This document shows, in pieces, positions 24,901 to 32,558 of a DNA stretch of 64,000 nucleotides. The stretch covers positions 2,790,001-2,854,000 of the forward strand of contig NZ_JACCBP010000001.1 of assembly GCF_013408655.1 (NCBI RefSeq), given 5' to 3'. The stretch comes from Pigmentiphaga litoralis. GTDB taxonomy: Bacteria > Pseudomonadota > Gammaproteobacteria > Burkholderiales > Burkholderiaceae_B. The stretch's first letter is position 1; every line of letters starts with the position of its first letter. Below the pieces are notes generated by a model. The model had not been told where the DNA came from. It worked only from the letters and a program-made list of their open reading frames with translations, and did not search any database. Made by a program: the position numbers and the translations under genes.

Positions 24901-26153
24901 CCCGACAGCCGGGTCGGCAGCGCCGCGCCATGCAGGCGGGACGCATCGATCTCGGTCGCCGTCAGCGTGCCCTGAACCTGGCCGATCGCATCGTCGGGCT
25001 GCGCGCCGCGTTTCCACGACAAGGCGCCGGCGATCCGCCCCTTGCCCGGCAGCGCGATCTGCAGCGCGCCGATCTGCACGCTGTCGAACGTTTCGACCGG
25101 CACCGTCAACTGGCCCGCCAGCCGCGCCAGCGGCAAGGCGTTTTCGTCGATCGGACCGGGAATGCCATTGGTCAGCGAAAACGGCCCCCGCAGCAACAAA
25201 GGCCCCTTGCCTCCGTCCGTCCCCACGGTCAGGTCAGCCGACACATCCAGCTTGGCCTTGGGCGCACCGGGCACCCAGGCGGCGGGGTCCACGCCTTCCA
25301 GCGCCAGACGCAGCCCGCGCAGCGGAAACCCGTCAAGCAGCGCCAGGCTGCCCGTGGCATCCAGGGCCACGCCTTCGCCCTCGCCTTTCAAGGTGAAAGG
25401 CAAGGCTTCCAGCGTGCCATTGGCGTCGGTGCGCAGCGTGAACGCGCGGTTCCCCTGACGGCCATCGATGTCCACGCCAATGTCGGTCGTGAACGGCTTG
25501 TCGACGCCAATCCGGGCCTGGCCCCGTAGGCTGGCCTGCGCTTCCGGCGCCAGCGCCCGCAGCTGCGTGATGCGCAACCGGTGTTCGTTTTCACCCAGGG
25601 TGGCCTGCAGATCGATGTCGGCGAACGACACCGGCAAGGCCGTGCCTTCCTGCGCTATCTGCAAGACGCCAATCTGCACGCGGTCGGCCTGGACCTGGAC
25701 CGGCAGCCGCAGGGTCGTCAAGGGTTCGCTGGGCGTGTCGGACGGCTTCAGATTCAGGCTGATGCGGTCCGCCGACAGCACCGGCACATGCACGCGGCCC
25801 GTCCACAATGCGCTCCAGTCCAGTTCGACCCGCAGTGCGTCGACTTCGACATCGGCGCTGGGATGCTGCACGCGCAACTGCTGCAAAGTCAGGCCATCTT
25901 TCAGGGTGCCGCTCAGGCCTTCGTAGCCCCCCGTGGCGCCCGATACGTTCAAGCCGGTCCGCAAGGCCCAATCGGCGCCCGACGTGCTGGTCGCGACCCA
26001 GGCCACCCCGCTGCCCACGGCAACGACGCCCACCACGACCACCCCCACGACGACCCACGGCCAGCGGCGGCGCTTGCGAGGCGCAGACGAAGGCGCGGGG
26101 GCCGCGGCCGGTGCCGGTGAAGAAGACGAAGGCGGTGTCCGTGCGTCGCTCAA
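21990..26153 (-). CDS. tamB: Translocation and assembly module protein TamB
   Basis: This 1387-residue inner-membrane-anchored protein spans the periplasm, works with TamA in outer membrane protein insertion, and belongs to the AsmA-like group implicated in phospholipid transport. Residues 28-52 form the N-terminal anchor (RRWPWVVVGVVVVGVVAVG). The long middle is repetitive beta-strand typical of the lipid-groove fold. The C-terminal 350 residues are the DUF490/TamB domain (ERFFLQGYGLDTGLIGQIRV, RGAITFQGPIDDPLLDIVA) and end in the strand DLLYMFMFND. The start is a TTG at 26153 overlapping the tamA stop (TTGA), which indicates coupling. Confidence 0.95.
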   Translation of the reverse strand: MSDARTPPSSSSPAPAAAPAPSSAPRKRRRWPWVVVGVVVVGVVAVGSGVAWVATSTSGADWALRTGLNVSGATGGYEGLSGTLKDGLTLQQLRVQHPSADVEVDALRVELDWSALWTGRVHVPVLSADRISLNLKPSDTPSEPLTTLRLPVQVQADRVQIGVLQIAQEGTALPVSFADIDLQATLGENEHRLRITQLRALAPEAQASLRGQARIGVDKPFTTDIGVDIDGRQGNRAFTLRTDANGTLEALPFTLKGEGEGVALDATGSLALLDGFPLRGLRLALEGVDPAAWVPGAPKAKLDVSADLTVGTDGGKGPLLLRGPFSLTNGIPGPIDENALPLARLAGQLTVPVETFDSVQIGALQIALPGKGRIAGALSWKRGAQPDDAIGQVQGTLTATEIDASRLHGAALPTRLSGPITFEADAQRQQVKANLKEAGRAVPMSIALTAAIEDQLVKISQADVQAGEAKARATGELALQGDRKFKANVRLDRFDPSFFLPGSSLPPALVSATVDAAGALSPEIAGTAALRFDEGSRWNNAPLGGRIDAAFAGERLSRLDAAVTAGSNRLNAQGAFGRRGDRLTFDLDAPQLNLLWPSLRGTLSAQGGVADTLASPAVDVRLKADNLQLPGGIRVDSVRGTADVGNIPATAAARGQTAGMDLSRAPVKLDVTVEGARMADRPDAALRKGTLVLNGTLADHAGRLDADFLQNGTAPPATVKGAFQGSWGNGGNARQPVGWRGRITEFASVRDPFGLTLSRPITLSYLPTAVAPAWQWEAGAADFAVKLPGGQTGKILHAGSRGGQGRWESAGRIEGLAWAPEMLMDAVSGKPVPPERIVIVDADWNVRFADALQGTAQIRRRSGDLWLPGTPPVALGLNALELNLQATPTGQPGRSRVTVKANVAGERLGTVRVDGEAGVRAVNGAIGLDADRPAFADADLDVKDLSWLGLLIGDTLELGGAVKGKVRIAQEGNTWGARGAITGEGIRVIQVDNGIRLLNGTLQARLEGNRIVLEALRFPGVIRVRPRDSRVTQWIDSEGQKSELVISADWNLAQASGHATIQADRFPAIQRADRFVAGSGRVDVDLAPTKLRVAGLFEVDAGWINLGTQSPPTLSDDVLVVRSGDEKREVPRGITFDVGLKLGERFFLQGYGLDTGLIGQIRVIGEGSSMRASGLVRTRGGVFSTYGQTLTVRRGAITFQGPIDDPLLDIVALRVGPAVEAGVQVAGTARRPRITLFSQPEVSDVEKLSWLLLGRGPDAGGGGADAGLLLSAATSLLGPKGGEPFTRRLGIDELGVRSGNVGSTRGLLPERTVAGNSTSATNTQLASQFFIIGKRITDTIYASFEQALSGRDGVVKLSYKLTDQLSVVGKGGTINGVDLLYMFMFND

Positions 26154-28090
26154 AACGCGATCCCCAGGGAAAAGTGCAGACGCACGTTGTTGTCGCGCAA
26201 GGCGTAGGCCAGGTCCAGGTTCAGCGGGCCGGCCGGGGTCTTGACCCGGGCGCCCACGCCAATCGCGCTGGCCAGTTTCATTTCGCTGAATTTGGGGGCC
26301 ACGTTGCCCACGTCAAAGAACAGGGCGCCGCCAAACCGTTCATCGAAGTAATGGATACCTTCGACGCTGGCCACAGCCATGGTCGAGTCACCCAGAATGG
26401 CATCGCCCACCTTGCGGCCCAGGCCCAGATAGCGATAGCCGCGAATAGTGCGCGCGCCACCGGTCCGGAACGCAAAGTCATCGGGCACCCGCGTCACATC
26501 CCGCGACCACAGCTTGCCGACCTCGCCCCGCACCGTAATCACGTCGGCCTTGCTCAGCGACCACCAGTACTGGCCGCGCAGGGTCAGGCGGCCAAACACG
26601 TTGTTGCCGCCCAGCTCGGTGCCCAGGCCGGTGCCCAGCGCCACCAGATTGCCTTCGCGGGGATCGTATTTGTCGTTCACGTCGCGGCGCAGGATCTCGA
26701 ACGTGCTGGTCAGCGTGTTCGCGCTGTAGGACTCCACCCCGTCGATGGTGGTGTGTTCGTTGGCCAGCCGGCCGCCCAGGCGCGTTTCGTATTCCACCCG
26801 GCTGCTCAGGTCGTCGGGCCGGAAGGTCTTTTTGCGGATGGCGCCCAACGCATACCGGCGCACGCCCAGGCCGTTGATATCGGAATTGAGGGCCAGCACG
26901 CCAAAGCTGTCGTAGTTGCCGTTTTCGTCAGGGGCCAGATGGATGTCGGCATAGGCAAGCTGACGCAAGCGGTCGACCCGCAGGCCGCTTTCCAGCTCCA
27001 CCGCCTTGTTCGCCACCACGTTCTGGCGGTACACCACTTCGGCACGCGCGCCGGCTTCGTCGTCAAAGCCCAGGGCCATGCTGGCGCTGCGCGGCCGCGA
27101 CTCGACCACCTCGGCGCGCACCGGCAGGGTCACTTCGGGCGGGCCCGCATATTCGGGGGCGGTCTCGGTCGTTTGCGGCGCCGCGCCTTCGGGCAGCAGC
27201 GCAGGTTCATCAGGCGGCTTGGGCGACAGCGATCCCAGGTCGACATCCACCTTGGCGCCGCGAAAGAACGGGGTCGCCTGCAGGCTCTGCTGATAGTCCA
27301 CCAGGCGGTTGCGGTCATACGGCTCGCCCGGCTTGATCCGCACATACCGCTCGACCGTGCCGGCGGGCACCCGCTTCAGCCCGATCACCGTCACTTCACC
27401 CAGCTTGACCGCGGGTCCGCTGTCGAGCTTGATGTGCAGATGCGCCTTGGCGCGGTCCGCGTTCACGTCGGCCGCGGTCTCGACAAAACGCGCCGCCGGA
27501 AAGTCCTTGGACGTCACGTTGTCCAGCAAGTCGCGCTTGGACGTTTCCCAGATCTCGTTCCGGAACGGGTCGCCCTGCTTCAGGCTCCAGGCGTTGCGCA
27601 GCGTGGCCGTGCGCGCTTCGAACGCAGGGCCGGTAATGGCGCCCGCAAAGGCGATATCAACCGCCTCGATCTGCGTGCGTTCGCCTGGCACCAGGGTGAT
27701 GTCCCACGTGGCGCCGCCCACATCGGTGCCCGCATCCAGCACCACCTCGGGCGAAAAATACCCTTCGGTGGCCAACGCGGTAATGGTGGCTTCGCGCGCA
27801 CGGCGGCGCAGGCGGGTGGATTCCCCCCCGTCCACGTCATCGGCCAGCGCGGCAATGCTGTCGACGGCCAGGGTCACGGCTTCCAGCACCGACGGCGGCA
27901 CGCCGCCCGGGTCGATCGTGATTTCCGGCTTGGCCGCCCACGCCGCGGCGGGCATGCAGGCGGCAATCAGCCACCAACTGACGAATCGGGACGCTTGCAG
28001 GCGGCGCGCGCGGGGCTTCCTTCCCCTTCTGGAAAAGAGTTGGATCGCAGTGGCATTTGCCGCCTGGACCACTGCTACACACACGCACAT
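26150..28090 (-). CDS. tamA: Outer membrane assembly protein TamA (Omp85 family)
   Basis: This protein of about 646 residues carries POTRA domains and a 16-strand barrel. POTRA-like segments occupy roughly residues 60-290 (TQIEAVDIAFAGAI, VKLGEVTVIGLKRVPAGTVERYVRIKPGEPYDRNRL); the barrel follows with the Omp85 lid-loop signature GGARTIRGYRYLGLG and a C-terminal strand ending in Phe (RLHFSLGIAF). The start is uncertain. ATG 28090 has GGGAAG upstream, but the N-terminus (CVCVAVVQAANATA) and a second hydrophobic stretch (SWWLIAACMPAAAWA) both look like export signals, so the true start may lie up to 100 nt downstream at a non-ATG codon. Confidence 0.9.
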   Translation of the reverse strand: MCVCVAVVQAANATAIQLFSRRGRKPRARRLQASRFVSWWLIAACMPAAAWAAKPEITIDPGGVPPSVLEAVTLAVDSIAALADDVDGGESTRLRRRAREATITALATEGYFSPEVVLDAGTDVGGATWDITLVPGERTQIEAVDIAFAGAITGPAFEARTATLRNAWSLKQGDPFRNEIWETSKRDLLDNVTSKDFPAARFVETAADVNADRAKAHLHIKLDSGPAVKLGEVTVIGLKRVPAGTVERYVRIKPGEPYDRNRLVDYQQSLQATPFFRGAKVDVDLGSLSPKPPDEPALLPEGAAPQTTETAPEYAGPPEVTLPVRAEVVESRPRSASMALGFDDEAGARAEVVYRQNVVANKAVELESGLRVDRLRQLAYADIHLAPDENGNYDSFGVLALNSDINGLGVRRYALGAIRKKTFRPDDLSSRVEYETRLGGRLANEHTTIDGVESYSANTLTSTFEILRRDVNDKYDPREGNLVALGTGLGTELGGNNVFGRLTLRGQYWWSLSKADVITVRGEVGKLWSRDVTRVPDDFAFRTGGARTIRGYRYLGLGRKVGDAILGDSTMAVASVEGIHYFDERFGGALFFDVGNVAPKFSEMKLASAIGVGARVKTPAGPLNLDLAYALRDNNVRLHFSLGIAF

Positions 28091-28394
28091 AAGACTTCCC
28101 GCAGATAACCCTGCCGCAAGCATAGCGGAACGACACGACCGCTTAGTCACGCCTGCAACAAGGATGTACGCAAGCGTTTCAGTGAGGACCCCGTGAGGCC
28201 GCCGACGCCGGGGCGCGCACCGGACTTGCACCAAGCCCATGATTGACGGCGCGATAGAGACATATTGACGATTTGGAATATCGTGCGCGTCGGCTATGCT
28301 TGAAGGCCTTATCAACATCAGGGCTATCGAATTTGACCCGCAGGCCGTCGCTCCGCGCGATGGCAACCGGCCAAGCCATTCGGCGCCTGAGTCC
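28091..28394. promoter_or_regulatory. Divergent promoter region tamA / corC-like gene
   Basis: This is a 304-bp gap between divergent genes with no credible gene. A sigma70-type promoter on the plus strand, TTGGAA-16-TATGCT (28273-28300), lies 95 nt before the CorC-like start. No clear promoter was picked for tamA, whose start is itself uncertain. Confidence 0.4.
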
Positions 28395-29714
28395 ATGGAA
28401 ATCGCCTTACTTCTCGTACTGTTCGTTGCCAACGGCATTTTTGCCATGAGTGAAATCGCGGTGGTGACGGCACGTCGCTCCCGCCTGCACCAGATGGCCG
28501 ACGAGGGTGACAAGCGCGCCAAAGCTGCGCTCGAACTCGCCGAACATCCCACCCGCTTTCTTTCCACCGTCCAGATCGGCATCACCTCGATCGGTATCCT
28601 GACCGGTATCGTCGGTGAAAACGCGCTTGCGCAGCCCCTGGCCGACCTGATCCGCCTGCACGTTCCCGCCATGGCCGACTATGCGTCGGGCGTCGCGCTG
28701 GGCATCGTCGTGGTGATCATCACCCTGCTGTCGATCGTGATCGGTGAACTGGTCCCGAAGCGCTTCGGGCAGATGCACCCCGAAGCCGTGGCCAGCATGA
28801 TTGCCGGCCCCATGCGGATCCTGTCGTGGGTCGCCACGCCTTTCGTCAAGCTGCTGTCCCTGGCCACCGACACCGCCCTGAAGCTGATGGGCGCCAAGGA
28901 CACCCAGGAGCATCACGTTACCGAAGAAGAAATCCAGGTACTGATGACGCAGGGCGCCACGGCCGGCATTTTCGAGCAGGCCGAGCGCCAGATGGTGCGC
29001 AACGTGTTCCGCCTGGACGAGCGCAAGCTGTCATCGCTGATGGTGCCCCGGTCCGACATCATCTATCTGAACGTGGATGACTCGATCGAAGTGTCCAAGG
29101 CCAAGATCGAAGCGTCGCACCACTCGCGCTTTCCGGTCTGCCGCGGCGACCTGACCGACGTGATCGGTTTTGCGCGCGCCAAGGACCTGCTGGCCCAGGT
29201 ACTGGCCGGCCAGCCGTTCAACCTGACCGGCAAGCTGACCCCGGCGCTGTATGTGCCCGAAACACTGACCGGCACCGAACTGGTCGAAAACTTCCGCAGC
29301 TCCCATACGCAAACCGCCCTGGTGGTGGATGAGTATGGCGACGTGCAGGGCCTCGTTACCCTTCGTGACGTTTTGGAGGCTATCGTTGGCGAATTCCATA
29401 CAAACACCACCGAACCGGAAGAATCGTCGGCGATCCAGCGCGCGGATGGGTCCTGGCTGCTGGACGGCCTGCTCGACGTAGGCGAACTCGAAGACCGCCT
29501 GGATATCAGCGACCTGCCGGAAGGCGAGTCGGAGTCGTATCACACGCTCTCGGGCATGATCATGCTGATGCTGGGCCGCATTCCGGTCACGGGCGACATC
29601 GTGACGCTGGCCGAATGGTCGTTCGAAGTGGTGGACATGGACGGCAAGCGGATCGACAAGGTCCTGGCGACCCGGCTGCCCGATCCGGTCGACCCCGAAG
29701 ACGAAACCGGCTGA
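28395..29714 (+). CDS. CNNM/CorC-HlyC family membrane protein
   Basis: This 439-residue protein has an N-terminal DUF21/CNNM membrane domain (about 1-190: MEIALLLVLFVANGIFAMSE, then GITSIGILTGIVGENALAQP and LSIVIGELVPKRFG), a CBS pair (about 205-330: LMVPRSDIIYLNVDDS, ALVVDEYGDVQGLVTLRDVLEAIVGE) and the C-terminal CorC_HlyC domain (about 345-430). CNNM relatives transport Mg2+ or regulate it; the older hemolysin label is historical. The start at 28395 gives the standard N-terminus; the frame opens 33 codons earlier without similarity. Confidence 0.92.
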   Translation: MEIALLLVLFVANGIFAMSEIAVVTARRSRLHQMADEGDKRAKAALELAEHPTRFLSTVQIGITSIGILTGIVGENALAQPLADLIRLHVPAMADYASGVALGIVVVIITLLSIVIGELVPKRFGQMHPEAVASMIAGPMRILSWVATPFVKLLSLATDTALKLMGAKDTQEHHVTEEEIQVLMTQGATAGIFEQAERQMVRNVFRLDERKLSSLMVPRSDIIYLNVDDSIEVSKAKIEASHHSRFPVCRGDLTDVIGFARAKDLLAQVLAGQPFNLTGKLTPALYVPETLTGTELVENFRSSHTQTALVVDEYGDVQGLVTLRDVLEAIVGEFHTNTTEPEESSAIQRADGSWLLDGLLDVGELEDRLDISDLPEGESESYHTLSGMIMLMLGRIPVTGDIVTLAEWSFEVVDMDGKRIDKVLATRLPDPVDPEDETG

Positions 29715-29731
29715 GTGGCGGTTGCCGTGCG

Positions 29732-29755
29732 CAGGCACAGGCACAGGCGCAGGCA
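29732..29755 (+). repeat. Short tandem repeat, four copies of CAGGCR
   Basis: Four tandem hexamers (CAGGCA, CAGGCA, CAGGCG, CAGGCA) lie just after the CorC-like stop and run into a small hairpin GCAGGC-ATGCC-GCCTGC (29749-29765). It is non-coding; copy number could vary between strains. Confidence 0.6.
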
Positions 29756-29832
29756 TGCCGCCTGCTGGTTTACCCGCACTCGCGCGATCCGTCCCGAATT
29801 GAACTTTCGTGATCTTTCAGGCTCTTTTATCT

Positions 29833-30189
29833 ATGACTGACACTCTCGGCAAACTCATCCGTATCACCCTCGTGGCCGCCATCGCGCTCGCGGGGCTGTT
29901 CATGGCCCTCGTCTTCGTCGCCTCGGCGGCGATCGCAGTGGGGGTGATGTTCCTGATCGCCAAGGTTCGCGGCAAGCCATTCATGGCGGCGGACCTGTTC
30001 ACCACGCTGTCGCGCGGTGGCTTCAAGCGCTCGCAGGGCTTCACCTTCCGCACCGGCGGCCAATCGCAATCCCAGGAAGCGGCCCGCGGCGGCGCGGCCA
30101 ATGACGCCGGCACTGCCCGTCGTCCCCGCCCCGCCGTCCGTATGGACCGCAGCAAGGTGACCGACGTTGAAGCACGCGACGTCGCGTAA
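29833..30189 (+). CDS. Small membrane protein of unknown function
   Basis: This protein of about 118 residues starts at the ATG 29833; a GTG at 29809 in the same frame is an alternative and neither has a strong ribosome site. Residues 8-45 form one or two hydrophobic helices (IRITLVAAIALAGLFMALVFVASAAIAVGVMFLIA), followed by a basic, Gln/Ser/Ala-rich soluble tail (about 65-118) ending in an RRPRPAVRMDRSKV stretch. No family is recognised. It lies 118 nt after the CorC-like gene and may be cotranscribed; a strong terminator follows at once. Confidence 0.65.
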   Translation: MTDTLGKLIRITLVAAIALAGLFMALVFVASAAIAVGVMFLIAKVRGKPFMAADLFTTLSRGGFKRSQGFTFRTGGQSQSQEAARGGAANDAGTARRPRPAVRMDRSKVTDVEARDVA

Positions 30190-30228
30190 GGACTGACCGC
30201 CACGCAGTCCCAGACGGCCAGAAACGAC

Positions 30229-30263
30229 AAAGCCCCCGGTCAAGGACACGGGGGCTTTTTTAT
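30229..30263 (+). terminator. Rho-independent terminator
   Basis: A 10-bp stem AAAGCCCCCG / CGGGGGCTTT (30229-30238, 30249-30258) with a 10-nt loop is followed by T's. The A-rich 5' side also gives U's on the other strand, so it may serve the convergent Bug gene as well. Confidence 0.9.
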
Positions 30264-30299
30264 TGCGTCGTCAGCACGGGCGTTGCCGCCCGTTCAGCC

Positions 30300-31277
30300 T
30301 TATTCCACCGGAATGTTGGCCTGCTTCACGACACCCTTCCAGCGGGTGACTTCGCTCTTCACGAAGGCATCCAGCTCGGCCGGGGTGCTCGGGCTCACGT
30401 CCGCGCCCTGCTCGGCCAGCTTGGCCTGCACGTCCGGATCCTTCAGTGCAATGTTCAGTTCCTTGTTCAGGCGGTCGATGATCGCCTGATCGGTCTTGGC
30501 CGGGGCAAACAGCGCATACCACTGGGGTACGTCCACGCCCTTCACACCCAGTTCAGCCAGCGTCGGGACGTCTTTCAGCAGCGGGGTGCGCTTGTCACCG
30601 GCCACGGCCAGGGCCTTGATCTTGCCGGTCGACAGGTGCGGGTAGGCGCCGAACAGGCTCGGGAACATGACCTGGGTCGTGCCCGCCAGCGTGTCGGTCA
30701 CGGCAGGGGCCGAACCCTTGTACGGGACGTGCAGCATGTTGGTGCCGGTCGCCAGCTTGAACAGCTCGGCCGTCACGTGCGGCGCCGTACCCTGACCCGC
30801 CGATGCGTAGTTCAGCTTGCTGTCCGCTGCCTTGCCGCGCTCGATCAGTTCCTTGACAGAGTTGATCTTGGAGGCCGACGACACGATCAGCAGCGTGGGC
30901 GAGTTGGCCAGGCGGCCGATGCCCTTGAAGTCCGCAACCGGGTCGTAACGCAGCTTCTGCAGCGCGGGGTTGATACCGTGCGTGGCGATGTAGCCCAGCA
31001 GGATCGTGTAGCCGTCGGCCGGGGCGCGGGCCACGAATTCGGTGCCGATCGCGCCTTGCGCGCCAGCCTTGTTGATCACGACCACGGTCTGGCCAAGGCC
31101 TTCGCTCATCTTCTGGCCGACGATACGCGCAAACGCGTCGTTGCCGCCACCGGCCGCGGTCGGGACGACGATGGTGATCGCGTGGTCAGGGTAGGCAGCC
31201 TGGGCGGCGGAAGCGGCGAAACCGCAGGCGGTCAGGCCGATGACGATCGCCGACAGGCGGTGTCCGAAAAGTTGCAT
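30300..31277 (-). CDS. Bug family periplasmic solute-binding protein
   Basis: This 325-residue TctC-like binding protein starts at ATG 31277, chosen for GGAGA 5 nt upstream; the signal peptide (FGHRLSAIVIGLTACGFAASAAQA) is cut near residue 27. The Bug loops are ITIVVPTAAGGGNDAFARI and PADGYTILLGY. The gene follows the GalD/PrpF-type isomerase gene on the same strand (110-nt gap), so its ligand is probably the dicarboxylate or tricarboxylate handled by that enzyme. No permease is adjacent. Confidence 0.92.
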   Translation of the reverse strand: MQLFGHRLSAIVIGLTACGFAASAAQAAYPDHAITIVVPTAAGGGNDAFARIVGQKMSEGLGQTVVVINKAGAQGAIGTEFVARAPADGYTILLGYIATHGINPALQKLRYDPVADFKGIGRLANSPTLLIVSSASKINSVKELIERGKAADSKLNYASAGQGTAPHVTAELFKLATGTNMLHVPYKGSAPAVTDTLAGTTQVMFPSLFGAYPHLSTGKIKALAVAGDKRTPLLKDVPTLAELGVKGVDVPQWYALFAPAKTDQAIIDRLNKELNIALKDPDVQAKLAEQGADVSPSTPAELDAFVKSEVTRWKGVVKQANIPVE

Positions 31278-31309
31278 TGAAGTCTCCATGACTTTGCTTA
31301 TGGGTTGAT

Positions 31310-31339
31310 GGCATGCGGACATTGCAGTGGACGCATGCC
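31310..31339. repeat. Hairpin between isomerase and Bug genes
   Basis: Perfect 8-bp arms GGCATGCG and CGCATGCC enclose 14 nt. A second small hairpin CCGGT-N6-ACCGG lies at 31351-31366. There is no U-run, so attenuation, transcript-end protection or an operator are all possible. Confidence 0.45.
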
Positions 31340-31387
31340 AGATTCTTATGCCGGTTCTTGGACCGGCCTGGTCGAATCGCAGCCGGA

Positions 31388-32497
31388 TTACGAGGTCGTA
31401 CCGGGCAGAATAGTCTCAGGCAGGATATGGCTGGGAATGTAGAGCTGACCTTCCATGATCTTGCGCGCCGTGCGGATCAGTCCCGCGCCGGTGACTTCGA
31501 CCGAGGTTTCCCCTTGAGCCAGTTCCACATCGACTTCGATGCGGCCAGAGGGGTGGGCAATTTCAATCCGGTGGATGCCGGGCTGCCGTTCTACCGACAG
31601 ACCATAGGGTACCGTGCCCGGCGTGACATACGCCGTGGCGACACCGATGGCACCGGTAACGGCATGCGAACGGTGACACTTGAGGGGCGTGAAGTAACGA
31701 GATACGAGCTGGCCGTCGTGCGCGCCCTTGCTCACCAGCACCGGCTTGGGAATGACGCTGTCCGACACGTCGCCCAGGCCCATTTTCAGGCCCGCTTCGC
31801 GGCGCATCTTTTCCAGGCGGGCCATGAATTCCAGGTTGGCGTCCAGATCCACCGGCTTTTCGTCGCCCTTCCAGCCCATGTCGGTCGCGCGGACGATCAT
31901 CATGGGCATGGCGGCGTCGATGCAGGTGACCTGCACGCCGTCGATCTCGTCGATCAGGTTGCCGGTCGGGAACACCTTGCCGGTGACCGTGCCCCAGGCA
32001 TCCAGGAAGTTCAGGCGGATCGGCGCGCCGGTCCCGTTGACGCCGTCGATCTTGGCGTCGCCTTCATATTCGACCTTGCCGCCGGGCGTCTGCACGACGG
32101 CATTGATGGTCGACTTGGTATTCACGTTGTAGATGCGGACCAGGGTCTCGCCGTTCTGCGCGGGCACCAGGCCCTGCTCGATGGCGAACGGGCCGACGCC
32201 CGACAGCATGTTGCCGCAATTGGGTCGCGTGTCGACCAGGGCGCGGTCGATCGATACCTGCGCGAACAGGTAATCGACGTCGCAGTCCGGATGGGCCGAC
32301 TTCGAGACGATGGCGACCTTGCTCGTCAAAGAATTGGCGCCGCCCAGGCCGTCCAGCTGGAGTTCGTGGGGCGAGCCCATCGCGGACAGGAGGACCTTGT
32401 CGCGCGTTTCGATATCCTGGGGAAGCCAGTCCTTGAGGAAATAAGGACCGCGGGAGGTGCCGCCTCGCATGAAGACGCAGGGAATGGTTTTTTGCAT
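31388..32497 (-). CDS. PrpF/GalD family isomerase, probable 4-oxalomesaconate tautomerase
   Basis: This 369-residue protein has a two-domain diaminopimelate-epimerase-like fold. The N-terminus KTIPCVFMRGGTSRGPYFLKDWLP, the GSPHELQLDGLGGANSLTSKVAIV block and DTRPNCGNMLSGVGPFAIEQG (with a conserved Cys) are typical of GalD and PrpF enzymes, which move double bonds in tricarboxylate-type intermediates: GalD acts in gallate cleavage, PrpF in the 2-methylcitrate cycle. No prp genes are near. Placement with a LysR regulator and a Bug protein favours an aromatic-acid or tricarboxylate catabolic role. The start at 32497 is preferred over upstream ATGs on family length. Confidence 0.82.
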   Translation of the reverse strand: MQKTIPCVFMRGGTSRGPYFLKDWLPQDIETRDKVLLSAMGSPHELQLDGLGGANSLTSKVAIVSKSAHPDCDVDYLFAQVSIDRALVDTRPNCGNMLSGVGPFAIEQGLVPAQNGETLVRIYNVNTKSTINAVVQTPGGKVEYEGDAKIDGVNGTGAPIRLNFLDAWGTVTGKVFPTGNLIDEIDGVQVTCIDAAMPMMIVRATDMGWKGDEKPVDLDANLEFMARLEKMRREAGLKMGLGDVSDSVIPKPVLVSKGAHDGQLVSRYFTPLKCHRSHAVTGAIGVATAYVTPGTVPYGLSVERQPGIHRIEIAHPSGRIEVDVELAQGETSVEVTGAGLIRTARKIMEGQLYIPSHILPETILPGTTS

Positions 32498-32531
32498 GGA
32501 GCGCATAGTGCGCGCTGTGGGATAATTTGTG

Positions 32532-32553
32532 AATTGCAACTCTTAGATCAATT
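32532..32553. promoter_or_regulatory. Dyad between divergent lysR-type and isomerase genes
   Basis: Arms AATTG and CAATT are 12 nt apart in a locally AT-rich 61-bp gap. The spacing fits the T-N11-A type LysR box. It ends 5 bp before the LysR start, suggesting autorepression and activation of the divergent isomerase gene. Confidence 0.45.
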
Positions 32554-32558
32554 AATGC

